The notes: generated by a model from the sequence alone, not told the origin. A stretch of 61,095 bases of DNA from Lachnospiraceae bacterium (GCA_017526985.1 JAFXQR010000005.1:1-61095); one strand, 5' to 3'. Positions 7,749-17,732 are shown, numbered from the stretch's first letter. Made by a program: numbers and translations.

Positions 7749-10700
7749 TCATGTTTCATCACTGTCAGCCTCGCTATCATTTTCCTCTTGCTCTTCTCCG
7801 GCGTCAGTTTCCTCGGAACCACCATCATTGCCACTTTCGGAGTTCTGCGGTTCATCCACATCGTTCTGTGTAACATTAGCCGAATTGTTAGAATCTCCAT
7901 CATTATCGGTATTATCACCTTCTCCGGCATTATTGTTACTATCAGTCTCATCAATTTCCTGATAATCCGCAGTATTGGCATCATTCTGATTGTCCGCATT
8001 ATTGACATCATTTTGGACTTCTCCGGTGTTGCCATTGTTATCCGATACCTCTTCTCCACCGTCCTCATTTCCATCATTATCGGCAGGTGCATCATCATTC
8101 TGCGCCCCACTGGACGGGGATGCTCCATTTGATGGTGTCTCCTCTTCCGAAGGTGTCATCTCTTCCGAAGGTGTCGCCTCTTCCGAAGGTGTCGCGTCAG
8201 CATTTTCATTTTGACCATTCTGCTCATTTACGACATTTTCATCCTGCTCTGCTGCCGGAACCGGTGTCGGAGAGGTAATGACTGTCCCATCATTCATCTC
8301 ATCCACTACTAGCGGATCCAATGCCCCATCCGTCGGTGTCGGAGTGACCGGTGCCGTAATCGCCGGAGCCATCATCATCAAAGGTGCAGAATTCGTATTG
8401 GTTGTGGAAGCAGAATCATTGGAATCATCTGTTTCAATTTCTATATCATCGATGCTTCCCTTATTCTGTCCAACATAGCCAACACGCGGCTCTGTTTTGT
8501 CATAGTTTGATCCAATCTCAACATCATTGATCTTGTATACCACAACTCCACCGGTATTGCCGCCATCCGGAGTGATAGTACCGCATTTTCCGCCCGATTC
8601 ATTCAATCCCAAAATATAGCCCGTTCTGCTGGCATTCACAATTATCTTTCCACCATCCTGCGGAATCACCATACGATCACCATTACTTCTGCCATATGTA
8701 TGTACATTCCTACCCATAACGCCACCAGCAGTTCCATTCGCCGCATTAATCGTATAACTAACTCCCGATGCTACTTTTATAACAGTTCTCGGTAGAAACA
8801 TAGATTCATTATTTCCTACCATACCACCTGCAGTATTATTGTTATTAACCGTAACTTCAGAATTTCCCACTACTGAAATGCTCAATGTTGCTATATCATC
8901 CCAGTTATATCCTTTCTTTGTTGTCCCAAATAAACCACCAGCATAATTGCTACCGCTAATCTTGACCCCATCAAAAGTAGCATACAAGTTTCCCCAAAAT
9001 GATGTTTCATTTTCAGAGTTTTTAAACACACCCGACACATCTCCAACACAACCAATAGCACCACCAACACCTTGTCCACCCTTAATCTCAGTATTTTGCA
9101 ATGCTATGTTAATCGTTCCGACAATATCTCCGGTACCGTGGAAGACGCCGACTGCTCCGATCACGCCTCCTACACCTCTGCCATTTCCGGTAATAGACTT
9201 AATTCCCCTTACATTCAAAGTCCCGCCTTCAGTACCAAGAATGCCATCCATGCCCCCAAAGCATCCTCCTACATAATGATCTCCCGACACCGTGATCTCA
9301 ATCTTTTCATCTATTGTAAGTGACCCTGTCAATTTTCCATACATGAATCCAACAAGCCCCCCAATATCATATCTGTCGCCTTGTTGTGGGGCAATTTTAA
9401 CTGTACGGATAGCGGATTTATTATCATTCACAATTTTTAATTCATGTATACTACCATTTTCGGTTTCACACTGTCCTACAACACTACCTACAGAAGTAGT
9501 CCCGGAATAAAGTACAAAATCTTGCCACAAATTCAAAGACAAGGTTCCCAATATGACCTTAGACTCCAGATCTTCACCGTTCTTTCCGCCACCGATCTGT
9601 CCAATAACGCCGCCTACGCCTTTTCCTTGTCCATCACCACCAATCGCCGTCGTCATTTTATTCGAATTCTCATATGCAACGGTGACATATGTTATAAGAT
9701 TCTTACCAGCCTCCCCCTTTTGGATTGATCCGATCACACCACCAATACTGCCATAGCGCCCCTGAATCTTTCCACCGTCCAAGCGTGTAGTAAGATTCCC
9801 ATTCATATATCCCTCACCAATAAATCCTACAACCCCACCTATATTCCATCCGCCTGCGATCAAACTATCTGATTGTAATTCTATATCAATATTGCAATTT
9901 ACTTTAGACGCATTAACGATCCTGCCTGCGAACCCGCCAGTACCGCCAGTAATTCTGTCACCACTATCTGCGGAGGTTATTAGTTTTACATTGGTACTTG
10001 TAACATCTTCCCCTGCAATTCCAACTGTAGAATCATCAATTTCTCCAAAAAAGCCACCTGCATTCCTATAGGAAGCCGCTACACTAATAGATCCATTCCC
10101 AATAGGTGTTCCTAAAGTCGCAGATTTCACAAGTCCAACATAACCACCAACATAAGTATGTGCATGTATATCAACCGCTACTCCACCCGTAAGCTTTGCA
10201 ATCACACTATCCTCAGTAATCTGCCCAACCAAACCACCTACCGAATCTGCTTTCGGTATATCAAAAGAGATAGAACTTTTTACCTCTGCATATGTTTCAT
10301 CTTCAGCTAGAATTAATCCTACATCTCCTACAGTACTTCCTTTTCTGACCCAACCAGCAACTCCACCAACACCTATAATTGAGTTTTCCGGAGCTGTGAT
10401 CAGTTTTGCTGTACCCTTCAATACAGTAGATGCTGCTAACACTGTCGGTGTCAGATCATCACCACCAATACACCCTATACATCCTCCCATATAATTACCC
10501 GGGCCATACAGAGGGGCAAAGTTTTCTATTCCTGTGCCATCATACGAAGCTACGATAGTTCCATATGTTGCAGATCCATCAAGAAGTCCCACACATCCAC
10601 CAACAAATGTACCCTTGGCTCCATTTGTCGCATCCAGTTTCTTCATCTGGATTGTACTGCTTGCCGCTACTGCATTCGAAGCTGTAATAACAGAATTAAT

Positions 10701-13700
10701 ATTGCCTGCCGTTGTTTGAATATTCACATATCCAATTGCACCACCTACTAAAGCCGTTCCTGCTACAGCATTGGGAGAAGCAATATTACTCGTAATATTT
10801 CCTGTCATATTAGGCATACTGACAGCACCAATTGCTCCACCTACATATTCAGTACCCTTAATCATCTGACTGGAAGCATTTGCAGGAATCGTAACAACCA
10901 CATCTATGGCAAAATTGGAGGCTCCACTTAATTCGTTTTTGTCATCATATACATATCCGATCGCACCACCCACATATTGTCCGATTCCGTTAATCATCGT
11001 TGACGGATGTAATGATACCACATAGCTCTTATCACCAGTCATTGCTACAGTTCCATTATGCTGATTAGCCCCCTTCAGATCATGTAAATACATGCAGCCA
11101 GTCATACCTCCAACATACTTTCCGCCTGCAATGTTCATAGCCAACATATCAGTGCCTATTTGTGTCGGCATCTTTATTTCTACACCATAAGCACCACCAT
11201 ATGTTCCGATTACGCCAATGACACCACCAATATTTTTATTGTCTGCCTTTACAGTAGAATAATCCGTGCATCCTTTTACAGAAAGCTGTGCTATAGGATC
11301 AGCACCTCTGAGTTCCTCTTCTTCCGGTATTACTCTCTGAAGTGCCATCTTTATGCCTGTTGCATTACCGTATTGCTGCCCGCAACCTACTACTCCGCCT
11401 ACATTCCTATTTCCACATACCTCCGCAGATCCAAACATCTGCGTTTTTATTTCACTATATGCCGACTGTGCCAATAAATAACCAACACAACCACCAATAT
11501 TAATTCCTTTCCCCTTTATCTGAACATCGTCACAGATACTTGCTGTAACCGTTACAATCTTTCCAGATGCGCCCTTTACTTCCTTTCGAACACAGCCTAT
11601 GGCTCCACCCACATTATTGCCATTTGCTAGTATCACGGCATTCTTCTTCAATAAACTATATACATGCGAGCCATTTTGCAATCCATAAATATATCCTACA
11701 GCACCACCCGCGCCATAACAATACTCCTGAGTGCCTTTCCAGTATTGATCTGCTGTTTGATTATTCACATAATTCTCAGCATAAATCACTCCCTCCCCTT
11801 CTGATCTAATATAAATCAGTGGGTATGCCGGAGTATTAGATGTCATATGATACGATCCGATTGCCGCACCAACCCCAACATTTGATGATGTTGTTCCCAT
11901 ATTAAAATTACAACAGATCACTCCGTCATTGCGCACATCAAAAACATAAGTATCTGCCCCGTTACCAAAATCTTTTATATACGCAATCCCTGCTGCCGCC
12001 GAACTTGCTTGCCCACGAATCTTATTTCCAGTCGAGTAATTGATAGCTTCATCTTTTGTTCCAATCCTTCCAGTCACCGTATTATATGCGAATATATACA
12101 TCTCTTTTGCAGAACCTTCTTGTATATATCCCACAGCTCCACCTATATATCTGCCATAACTATTATTAGAACTTAAAATATATCCCTCATTTATACTTTT
12201 AATACTGAGAATTTTACTTACATCATGTTTATATATCTGTCCTATTGCGCCTCCAATGCCCTCATAGCCTACCGCCGCATCATCTTTGTGTCCTCCATAC
12301 TGCCAGATATACGAATTCGGCGCAAGCTTTACCGATATAGCGTATTCCGCATCCGCCCGTTCAGTTATCGAGACGCTTCCTTCGTTGTAGTTCGGTTGAT
12401 TCATCGGCACTTTCTGAGCAAAATATCCTTCAACAACATAACCTACTGCACCGCCAATATATTTTCTGCCCATTAAGAGACTATTAATATTAGTCGGAAA
12501 CACAACTGCATTACCCGCAGTTTGTTTTTCACTATCAACACTCAAGCAGGCATCCACGCCACCATGAACATTGCCGATCACACCACCTATATAATAAGCA
12601 CCGGCAATTGCAAAATTACCATCTGTTTCAATATAGCCTGCCGAACTAGCCTCCTTAGAATAATATCCTATCACACCGCCAATCCCTGCCGGCTGATCTG
12701 GATCTGAAACCCCCTTTCTGATGTACATTCTGATTTTTTTCCAGTTCGTTCCATCCCAGATTCCAGCTAACAATATAGGGTTACTCATCCTTATTGTATT
12801 TTCTTCCTTCGATACATTTTGGTCATTAACTCCTAACATTCCGTTTTGCACGCCGATCAACCCCCCCATAGGATAAGGTTTCATCTGATTACCATCCGCC
12901 AGTTTATAATTTTTATTATCATCTATATTAATAAATGAATCATTTGTATCATCTCCATGCTTAAAAATACGCACCAAAGTCTCTGCCACGCTCTTTCCAC
13001 TTGGCTCTGTTTCTCCATCTGCAACGCTTTCCAATGTCAAGCAGAAATTTTCACCCCGTATATTACGAATTGTTCCCTCATTCTTACAAACAAAACCATA
13101 TCCTTCGTCAGTAGATACAAAGGATTGTCTGCGCATCTGTACATTACGGATCACAGATGTTTGATCCGTAGCATTAGACGATGCCATATTATTTGAGGCA
13201 ACAAGCTCTTGCTTTTCAGCAATTACGGAGATAGCTGGCCATGACACAAGGAGCGGCGTTGTAATATGCTCCCGTCTTACTCCGGAAGGAGAATGTCCCA
13301 CCAGTTTCCCATCACTTCCAATATCATACACAACCACATCACTGGTATATTGTTCTCCTACCTTCGTATACCAATTCAAATCTCTATGTATCTCATAGGT
13401 GACAATATCCGTATCTTCTATTGTGCTCGGGATGAATTTCTCCATAAAGCGCATGTTATAGAGATGGCGGAATGATGTGATACAAGCCAGTTGTGTATCA
13501 TGCTTGTTCCCGAGACTACCTGCTCCCAGATCGCCAAAATAGGTATTGCAGACTGCATAGCCATAGCTGTCTCCCAATGCTTTTTGGTCGGAATATGCAT
13601 AATTTCCGTTTTCCAAAAGATATACCGGATCATCATAAGCACGCTTTGCGTTGATTGCTCCAGAAGAAGGCAGATCTGTGGTTACATTTAATTTTTCCAG

Positions 13701-15263
13701 TTTATCATCTGTCGAAAAGGCATCCACGGATGCAGTCATAGACACATAAATATTTTTAGGCGCTATGTTCATTGTAGTTACTGCTGCATTGGTATCCGGC
13801 AAAAGTCTGGTAATGCTGCTGCTGAGACTGTACTGACGGGTTGCTGTATTTTTTCCATATTCGAACAATGCCTTTCTGCTCATCATAGCATCCAGTGCAA
13901 GCGTATAAGAAACATAGTCTTTCTGTTCGCCACTATCATACTTTCTGACCACATACGAAACTGTCATCGGGAACCAGTAGTAATTACTATCTGCCCCAAG
14001 CTCCATTTGCGTTGCAGCATTATAATCAAAATTGGCGTTACTCTTGTTGACATACACCAGTGCCATGGTTTCTATCGACGCCTTATATCTGGTAAACTGC
14101 CTTTGGAGATCATCCGTCATGGTATCTACAGAATATACCGCCCCTGTTGTTGCGTTCACCTGTCCGTCTTTCAGGATGCCCTTCGCAAAATCTTCTGCAT
14201 CAAAATACAGTAAATTCGCATAACTGTCCGTTTTGATATCCGGATTTAGAGCAGATGTAATCTTTTGCGTCGGATATGCTTCACTGATCACCAGATCCGC
14301 CAGCCATTTTCCATCACCATTGCTGTTCAGATCATACTGATCATAAAGAGAGGCCGTATAATGAATATGATAGGGTTTTCCTTCCGCATCTGTATTTCCC
14401 GTAATCTTCTTATCTCCATTGTAAACACTAAAAGACAACTCCAGCCGTTCGCCGTTGCGCAAAGCCAGTTCTGCAAATTCCATTCGATTATTTATCACAG
14501 GGGTATATACGGAATCCACCGCCGCAGGATTGCCACCGTTATAATATCCTACCAGACTCTTATCTGAACGATATGCACTGTCACGATATGGTACCGATCT
14601 GGGATTTTCGCTTACGGTACCATTAACTGCCTTTTCATCCCAGCCAGCACGCTTTTCATCATAGAATACAGCATAGGCATTCGCTGTATAATGAACCGTC
14701 TTTTCATCACCGCCGAGCGTTTTTTCCACATCAAACTCGATGGTAAATGTAGCATCCAGGATGGTTGTATCATAGAAATAACCGCCTACCAGTTTCTTGA
14801 TAGCTTCATTATCTTCCCCGCTTCCGTCCTTGGTATAGGTCAGGGTATAGCGCATATGCACGGAATCCCCGACAGTACTGGTAGCCGTAGGAAAGTTATT
14901 AAATGTCGTTTCATCATAACAGTCATCGAGAGCCGTTCCCTCAGTATCCTTGTCATAATTCTGCGCATTATAGCCATCCGCGTGTTTCTTTGCTGCTGCC
15001 TCATTATCGATCCAAGTCTCAAGGATCCAGTCTTCAATCTCACCGTTATTCTTCTTGCGCTCCAAAGCCGTCTGCACCGCCTGATAAATACTCTGTGCAT
15101 TCTGCTCATTTCGATCAAAACGGGATTTATCAATATAACCAATGATTGAAAAAACCGCTACAGACGATAAAATTGCCAAAATTGCGAGCACCACCATAAG
15201 CTCCACCAAAGTGAAGCCCTTTTGATCCCTTATAAAATTTCCTCTTGTTGTCTGTTCTCTCAT
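7749..15263 (-). CDS. Giant GLUG-repeat prepilin, putative pilus-borne adhesin
   Basis: One uninterrupted 2,504-codon frame. Residues 1-16 are a basic prepilin leader ending in DQKG, then the mature N terminus FTLVELMVVLAILAILSS with Glu at position 5, so the protein should be handled by a prepilin peptidase and inserted like a pilin. Residues of about 40-800 are a beta-rich region of no recognised family. About 800-2190 hold more than 30 GLUG-like turns of the form YVGGAIGYV (for example KYIGGAVGYV, QYVGGAIGYV, GVGGVIGQI), spaced roughly 35-50 residues apart, predicting an elongated beta-solenoid. The last 250 residues are Asp/Asn/Glu-rich with TPSEE repeats and have no sortase motif or membrane helix. 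GLUG motifs are known from bacterial adhesins and IgA-protease-type surface proteins. The role as filament-tip adhesin is inferred. Confidence 0.9.
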   Translation of the reverse strand: MREQTTRGNFIRDQKGFTLVELMVVLAILAILSSVAVFSIIGYIDKSRFDRNEQNAQSIYQAVQTALERKKNNGEIEDWILETWIDNEAAAKKHADGYNAQNYDKDTEGTALDDCYDETTFNNFPTATSTVGDSVHMRYTLTYTKDGSGEDNEAIKKLVGGYFYDTTILDATFTIEFDVEKTLGGDEKTVHYTANAYAVFYDEKRAGWDEKAVNGTVSENPRSVPYRDSAYRSDKSLVGYYNGGNPAAVDSVYTPVINNRMEFAELALRNGERLELSFSVYNGDKKITGNTDAEGKPYHIHYTASLYDQYDLNSNGDGKWLADLVISEAYPTQKITSALNPDIKTDSYANLLYFDAEDFAKGILKDGQVNATTGAVYSVDTMTDDLQRQFTRYKASIETMALVYVNKSNANFDYNAATQMELGADSNYYWFPMTVSYVVRKYDSGEQKDYVSYTLALDAMMSRKALFEYGKNTATRQYSLSSSITRLLPDTNAAVTTMNIAPKNIYVSMTASVDAFSTDDKLEKLNVTTDLPSSGAINAKRAYDDPVYLLENGNYAYSDQKALGDSYGYAVCNTYFGDLGAGSLGNKHDTQLACITSFRHLYNMRFMEKFIPSTIEDTDIVTYEIHRDLNWYTKVGEQYTSDVVVYDIGSDGKLVGHSPSGVRREHITTPLLVSWPAISVIAEKQELVASNNMASSNATDQTSVIRNVQMRRQSFVSTDEGYGFVCKNEGTIRNIRGENFCLTLESVADGETEPSGKSVAETLVRIFKHGDDTNDSFINIDDNKNYKLADGNQMKPYPMGGLIGVQNGMLGVNDQNVSKEENTIRMSNPILLAGIWDGTNWKKIRMYIRKGVSDPDQPAGIGGVIGYYSKEASSAGYIETDGNFAIAGAYYIGGVIGNVHGGVDACLSVDSEKQTAGNAVVFPTNINSLLMGRKYIGGAVGYVVEGYFAQKVPMNQPNYNEGSVSITERADAEYAISVKLAPNSYIWQYGGHKDDAAVGYEGIGGAIGQIYKHDVSKILSIKSINEGYILSSNNSYGRYIGGAVGYIQEGSAKEMYIFAYNTVTGRIGTKDEAINYSTGNKIRGQASSAAAGIAYIKDFGNGADTYVFDVRNDGVICCNFNMGTTSSNVGVGAAIGSYHMTSNTPAYPLIYIRSEGEGVIYAENYVNNQTADQYWKGTQEYCYGAGGAVGYIYGLQNGSHVYSLLKKNAVILANGNNVGGAIGCVRKEVKGASGKIVTVTASICDDVQIKGKGINIGGCVGYLLAQSAYSEIKTQMFGSAEVCGNRNVGGVVGCGQQYGNATGIKMALQRVIPEEEELRGADPIAQLSVKGCTDYSTVKADNKNIGGVIGVIGTYGGAYGVEIKMPTQIGTDMLAMNIAGGKYVGGMTGCMYLHDLKGANQHNGTVAMTGDKSYVVSLHPSTMINGIGQYVGGAIGYVYDDKNELSGASNFAIDVVVTIPANASSQMIKGTEYVGGAIGAVSMPNMTGNITSNIASPNAVAGTALVGGAIGYVNIQTTAGNINSVITASNAVAASSTIQMKKLDATNGAKGTFVGGCVGLLDGSATYGTIVASYDGTGIENFAPLYGPGNYMGGCIGCIGGDDLTPTVLAASTVLKGTAKLITAPENSIIGVGGVAGWVRKGSTVGDVGLILAEDETYAEVKSSISFDIPKADSVGGLVGQITEDSVIAKLTGGVAVDIHAHTYVGGYVGLVKSATLGTPIGNGSISVAASYRNAGGFFGEIDDSTVGIAGEDVTSTNVKLITSADSGDRITGGTGGFAGRIVNASKVNCNIDIELQSDSLIAGGWNIGGVVGFIGEGYMNGNLTTRLDGGKIQGRYGSIGGVIGSIQKGEAGKNLITYVTVAYENSNKMTTAIGGDGQGKGVGGVIGQIGGGKNGEDLESKVILGTLSLNLWQDFVLYSGTTSVGSVVGQCETENGSIHELKIVNDNKSAIRTVKIAPQQGDRYDIGGLVGFMYGKLTGSLTIDEKIEITVSGDHYVGGCFGGMDGILGTEGGTLNVRGIKSITGNGRGVGGVIGAVGVFHGTGDIVGTINIALQNTEIKGGQGVGGAIGCVGDVSGVFKNSENETSFWGNLYATFDGVKISGSNYAGGLFGTTKKGYNWDDIATLSISVVGNSEVTVNNNNTAGGMVGNNESMFLPRTVIKVASGVSYTINAANGTAGGVMGRNVHTYGRSNGDRMVIPQDGGKIIVNASRTGYILGLNESGGKCGTITPDGGNTGGVVVYKINDVEIGSNYDKTEPRVGYVGQNKGSIDDIEIETDDSNDSASTTNTNSAPLMMMAPAITAPVTPTPTDGALDPLVVDEMNDGTVITSPTPVPAAEQDENVVNEQNGQNENADATPSEEATPSEEMTPSEEETPSNGASPSSGAQNDDAPADNDGNEDGGEEVSDNNGNTGEVQNDVNNADNQNDANTADYQEIDETDSNNNAGEGDNTDNDGDSNNSANVTQNDVDEPQNSESGNDGGSEETDAGEEQEENDSEADSDET
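8143..8196. repeat. Three 18-bp tandem repeats encoding TPSEE(A/M)
   Basis: Units at 8143-8160, 8161-8178 and 8179-8196 share TCTTCCGAAGGTGTC with one to two changes. A degenerate fourth copy precedes them at about 8125-8142. They encode the threonine/proline/glutamate stretch in the C-terminal tail of the giant prepilin and are a likely site of length variation. Confidence 0.8.
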
Positions 15264-15272
15264 ACGCTTATT

Positions 15273-16169
15273 CTATCTCTTATTATCTTCCGCAAAACAA
15301 AGAACTGCCTCACGGCTGTATACCAGTGTATCCTCTGACTGTTTTGCATAATCTGATTCATATACTTTGATTGTTGCCGTCACACAGACCGGTCTCTTGT
15401 CTGCCACAAATGTGGAATCCTTCACTACCGTTTCGTATACCGGTTCCGAATAGGTTATCGACACGGTAAAACCATTATAAGCTGCTACCGTAAACGGATT
15501 GGTATAATCATATGTTTCTCCCGGATAATAAACGGCAATGTCTTTTTCATCCCTCTTTACATTCTGCACCGTTGTCGCATAATAAGCACAGTGCAGATAT
15601 CCCGGCCTGGTTTCCATGGGCATCTTTTCATCTGTCAGATTGTCCGTTCCCTTCGGGAAAAGACGATACACAGCCTTAGATGTCACCAAACCGATTTTGT
15701 AATCCGATGTCAGCAAATCTTTATAATTTTTCGTCGATATCCCCACATTCCAGTACAGTGCTTTTTCATAACCTTCATTGATGCGTAAAACCAAAACATT
15801 TCCACCCGTTGGATTATCCAGCCCCGCTACTGCCGCTTCCTTCTCCTGCAGCATTTGGTTCAACATCGTCTGATCACCAAAGGTTGCCTTTGTCGGATTG
15901 GGTAGATCAAACACCCGTACATCCATCACTCCGGTCACATATGCGGACGCACATTCCTTTCGCAATGCATCTGTCACCGTATCTGCCACCATCTGTGCTC
16001 TGGACAGTTTCTGCATATTCAGAAAGATACTGACCACCGGAAACATCAGTGATGCAACCGCTGTCGCCAGGATCGCCGTCAATGCCATTGAAACAATCAG
16101 TTCCACCAGTGTGAAACCACCATTTGCTCTATATTTTTTTTTGGAGATCCCTCTTTCCCAAAAACGCAT
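15273..16169 (-). CDS. Minor prepilin, GspJ/PilW-like
   Basis: This 298-residue protein has a long basic leader ending RANGG, then FTLVELIVSMALTAILATAV with Glu at mature position 5. The C-terminal domain of about 230 residues is beta-rich. Size and position second or third in a minor-pilin set match GspJ or PilW-type subunits of the initiating tip complex. GGAG lies 9 nt before the ATG. It starts 6 bp after the gene encoding the GspI-like subunit and ends 9 bp before the giant prepilin gene, so translation of the two is probably linked. Confidence 0.85.
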   Translation of the reverse strand: MRFWERGISKKKYRANGGFTLVELIVSMALTAILATAVASLMFPVVSIFLNMQKLSRAQMVADTVTDALRKECASAYVTGVMDVRVFDLPNPTKATFGDQTMLNQMLQEKEAAVAGLDNPTGGNVLVLRINEGYEKALYWNVGISTKNYKDLLTSDYKIGLVTSKAVYRLFPKGTDNLTDEKMPMETRPGYLHCAYYATTVQNVKRDEKDIAVYYPGETYDYTNPFTVAAYNGFTVSITYSEPVYETVVKDSTFVADKRPVCVTATIKVYESDYAKQSEDTLVYSREAVLCFAEDNKR

Positions 16170-16175
16170 CCAATC

Positions 16176-16499
16176 TTACTCCGTCGTGTTCACTTCGTTC
16201 TGATACACCCAATATGTCAATCCTTCCTGTGTTGTATATTGCACCGCATATACCCCAGGAATTGTCGTATCTTCTTTCTTTGTCAGGTTTGCTTCCCCAC
16301 TGTTCTTATACAACTTGTTCTGTAAATGTTTCATACCCTGATCCGCCTCTCTACGAGTATCGATCGCATACCGCTGCGCTTCACCTGCCGCAAGAATAGA
16401 ATTACCAAAAATTGCCAGAACAATCAGGAGCACCATAAAAGCCACCATTACTTCCACAATGGTCTCGCCCCGGTTTCTATTCAGTTTTGTTCTTCTCAT
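16176..16499 (-). CDS. Minor prepilin, GspI/PilV-like, atypical cleavage site
   Basis: With the ATG at 16497-16499 the product has 107 residues: leader MRRTKLNRNRG, then ETIVEVMVAFMVLLIVLAIFG. The Gly at -1 and the Glu at mature position 5 are kept, but mature position 1 is Glu in place of the usual Phe or Met. Small size and the VEVMVAF block resemble GspI/PilV. An upstream ATG at 16512-16514 would overlap the preceding gene by 13 bp; I prefer the later start because it gives a normal leader and sits just behind the previous stop. Confidence 0.75.
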   Translation of the reverse strand: MRRTKLNRNRGETIVEVMVAFMVLLIVLAIFGNSILAAGEAQRYAIDTRREADQGMKHLQNKLYKNSGEANLTKKEDTTIPGVYAVQYTTQEGLTYWVYQNEVNTTE

Positions 16500-16501
16500 T
16501 T

Positions 16502-16963
16502 CTATTCCGCGCATTTAACAAAACCTTTTGTCGTGTCTAGCTGATAGATCCCTGTCCATAGGTAGGTCGCCTTACCCACATTTGACTTTACCGTCAGTAT
16601 AAAGCGTCCGGCTGCATCTTTTTTTACTTCCGCATCAACGGTAGCATCCGGCATTCCCATAAAACCAGATCGGTACATCACCTGTTTTTCTGCCGTAGGC
16701 TCCGTACTGCTCACATAGGTTTCCAGATTCAGCAGAGGCTTGCCGTCATCTCCCTGATTCACGATCCTCTCTTCCAGCGCATTGCCCAGACTGGTAGCCA
16801 GTTCGTAGGCCTGATCCTGATTTAACTGCTGGTTGGCCGAGGCCATAATGATCCCCGCCAGGATCCGCAGCGATACTGTTATACCGATGATCACCACGGT
16901 CAGGGCTGCCACCAGGATCAGGCTGGAGCCTTTATTTGATTTTAAATACTTAAATTTGTGCAT
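16502..16963 (-). CDS. Minor pilin lacking Glu5, GspK/PilX-like
   Basis: This 153-residue protein starts MHKFKYLKSNKG, then SSLILVAALTVVIIGITVSL. A Gly at -1 and a long hydrophobic helix are present, but mature position 5 is Leu, not Glu. GspK and PilX-type subunits often lack this Glu and cap the pseudopilus tip. The rest of the protein is much shorter than GspK, so it is PilX-like in size. It is the first gene of the pilus operon, 104 bp behind nadD, with GGGAAAG ahead of the ATG. Confidence 0.75.
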   Translation of the reverse strand: MHKFKYLKSNKGSSLILVAALTVVIIGITVSLRILAGIIMASANQQLNQDQAYELATSLGNALEERIVNQGDDGKPLLNLETYVSSTEPTAEKQVMYRSGFMGMPDATVDAEVKKDAAGRFILTVKSNVGKATYLWTGIYQLDTTKGFVKCAE

Positions 16964-17067
16964 ATTTTCTTTCCCATGCCAAAAAAAGCCTAAATTACCC
17001 TATCTAATTTATCGGCAATAGTTCCAAAAAGTTTATAGTACTCCCTAAAATAGACAAGGGCCGATCG

Positions 17068-17670
17068 TTACCGATACAGCCCCTGCTTTTCGATGTATTC
17101 CGCCACTTTTTGCGGCACATATTCTGAGATATCCTCCCCGTTTTGGATCCACCGGCGCAGTTCCGTGGAGGACAAGCCCGATGGCTCCATATGATAGATG
17201 CTGATATGGGCACCATAGCGCTCAGTCAGTTCCGCCGCCTTTTTTTCCATCTCCTGCGGATCAAAGCCACCGCGATCCGCCACCAGGATGTGGGCCAGGC
17301 GAAAGATCTCTTCCGGTTTCTTCCACTGCTCCAGGATGAAGAGCTGATCCGCCCCGATGATGAAGCAGATCTCATCTTCCGGATACTGTTCCTGCAGCTT
17401 CTGCAGGGTTTCGTAGGAATAGGTCGGCCCCTCCTGATCCGTTTCGATCGTAGAGACCGTAAAGCCTTCGCAGGACTCTGCTGCCAGCTCCGTCATCCGC
17501 AGGCGGTCTTCTTTGGAGGCGATCTCCTTCGGATCCTTCATCCATGAGTATCCCGTCGGCACCAGAAGGATGCGGTCTAAGGCAAAGCGTTCCTTTGCTT
17601 CCTGCGCGATCCTAAGGTGTGCGTTATGTATGGGGTTGAATGTGCCCCCGAAGAAACCTAATTTGGACAT
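17068..17670 (-). CDS. nadD: Nicotinate-nucleotide adenylyltransferase
   Basis: This 200-residue enzyme adenylates nicotinate mononucleotide in NAD synthesis. The N terminus GFFGGTFNPIHNAHL has the nucleotidyltransferase (T/H)xxH signature, and the C-terminal SSTELR matches the ISST-R motif. GGAGG lies 5 nt before the ATG. Length is normal. It lies between the alpha-galactosidase and the pilus operon in the same direction, without functional connection to either. Confidence 0.95.
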   Translation of the reverse strand: MSKLGFFGGTFNPIHNAHLRIAQEAKERFALDRILLVPTGYSWMKDPKEIASKEDRLRMTELAAESCEGFTVSTIETDQEGPTYSYETLQKLQEQYPEDEICFIIGADQLFILEQWKKPEEIFRLAHILVADRGGFDPQEMEKKAAELTERYGAHISIYHMEPSGLSSTELRRWIQNGEDISEYVPQKVAEYIEKQGLYR

Positions 17671-17705
17671 GTTGACCTCCAGATGCTTTCCGATACGCTA
17701 TCACT

Positions 17706-17724
17706 CCCTCAAGGGGAAGGCAAG
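17706..17724. repeat. Partial copy of the MITE-like repeat end
   Basis: CCCTCAAGGGGAAGGCAAG at 17706-17724 is identical to the right end of the larger element at 19994-20093. It lies just outside the alpha-galactosidase stop codon, so copies of the repeat end flank that gene on both sides in the same orientation. Confidence 0.7.
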
Positions 17725-17732
17725 TGTGGTTG

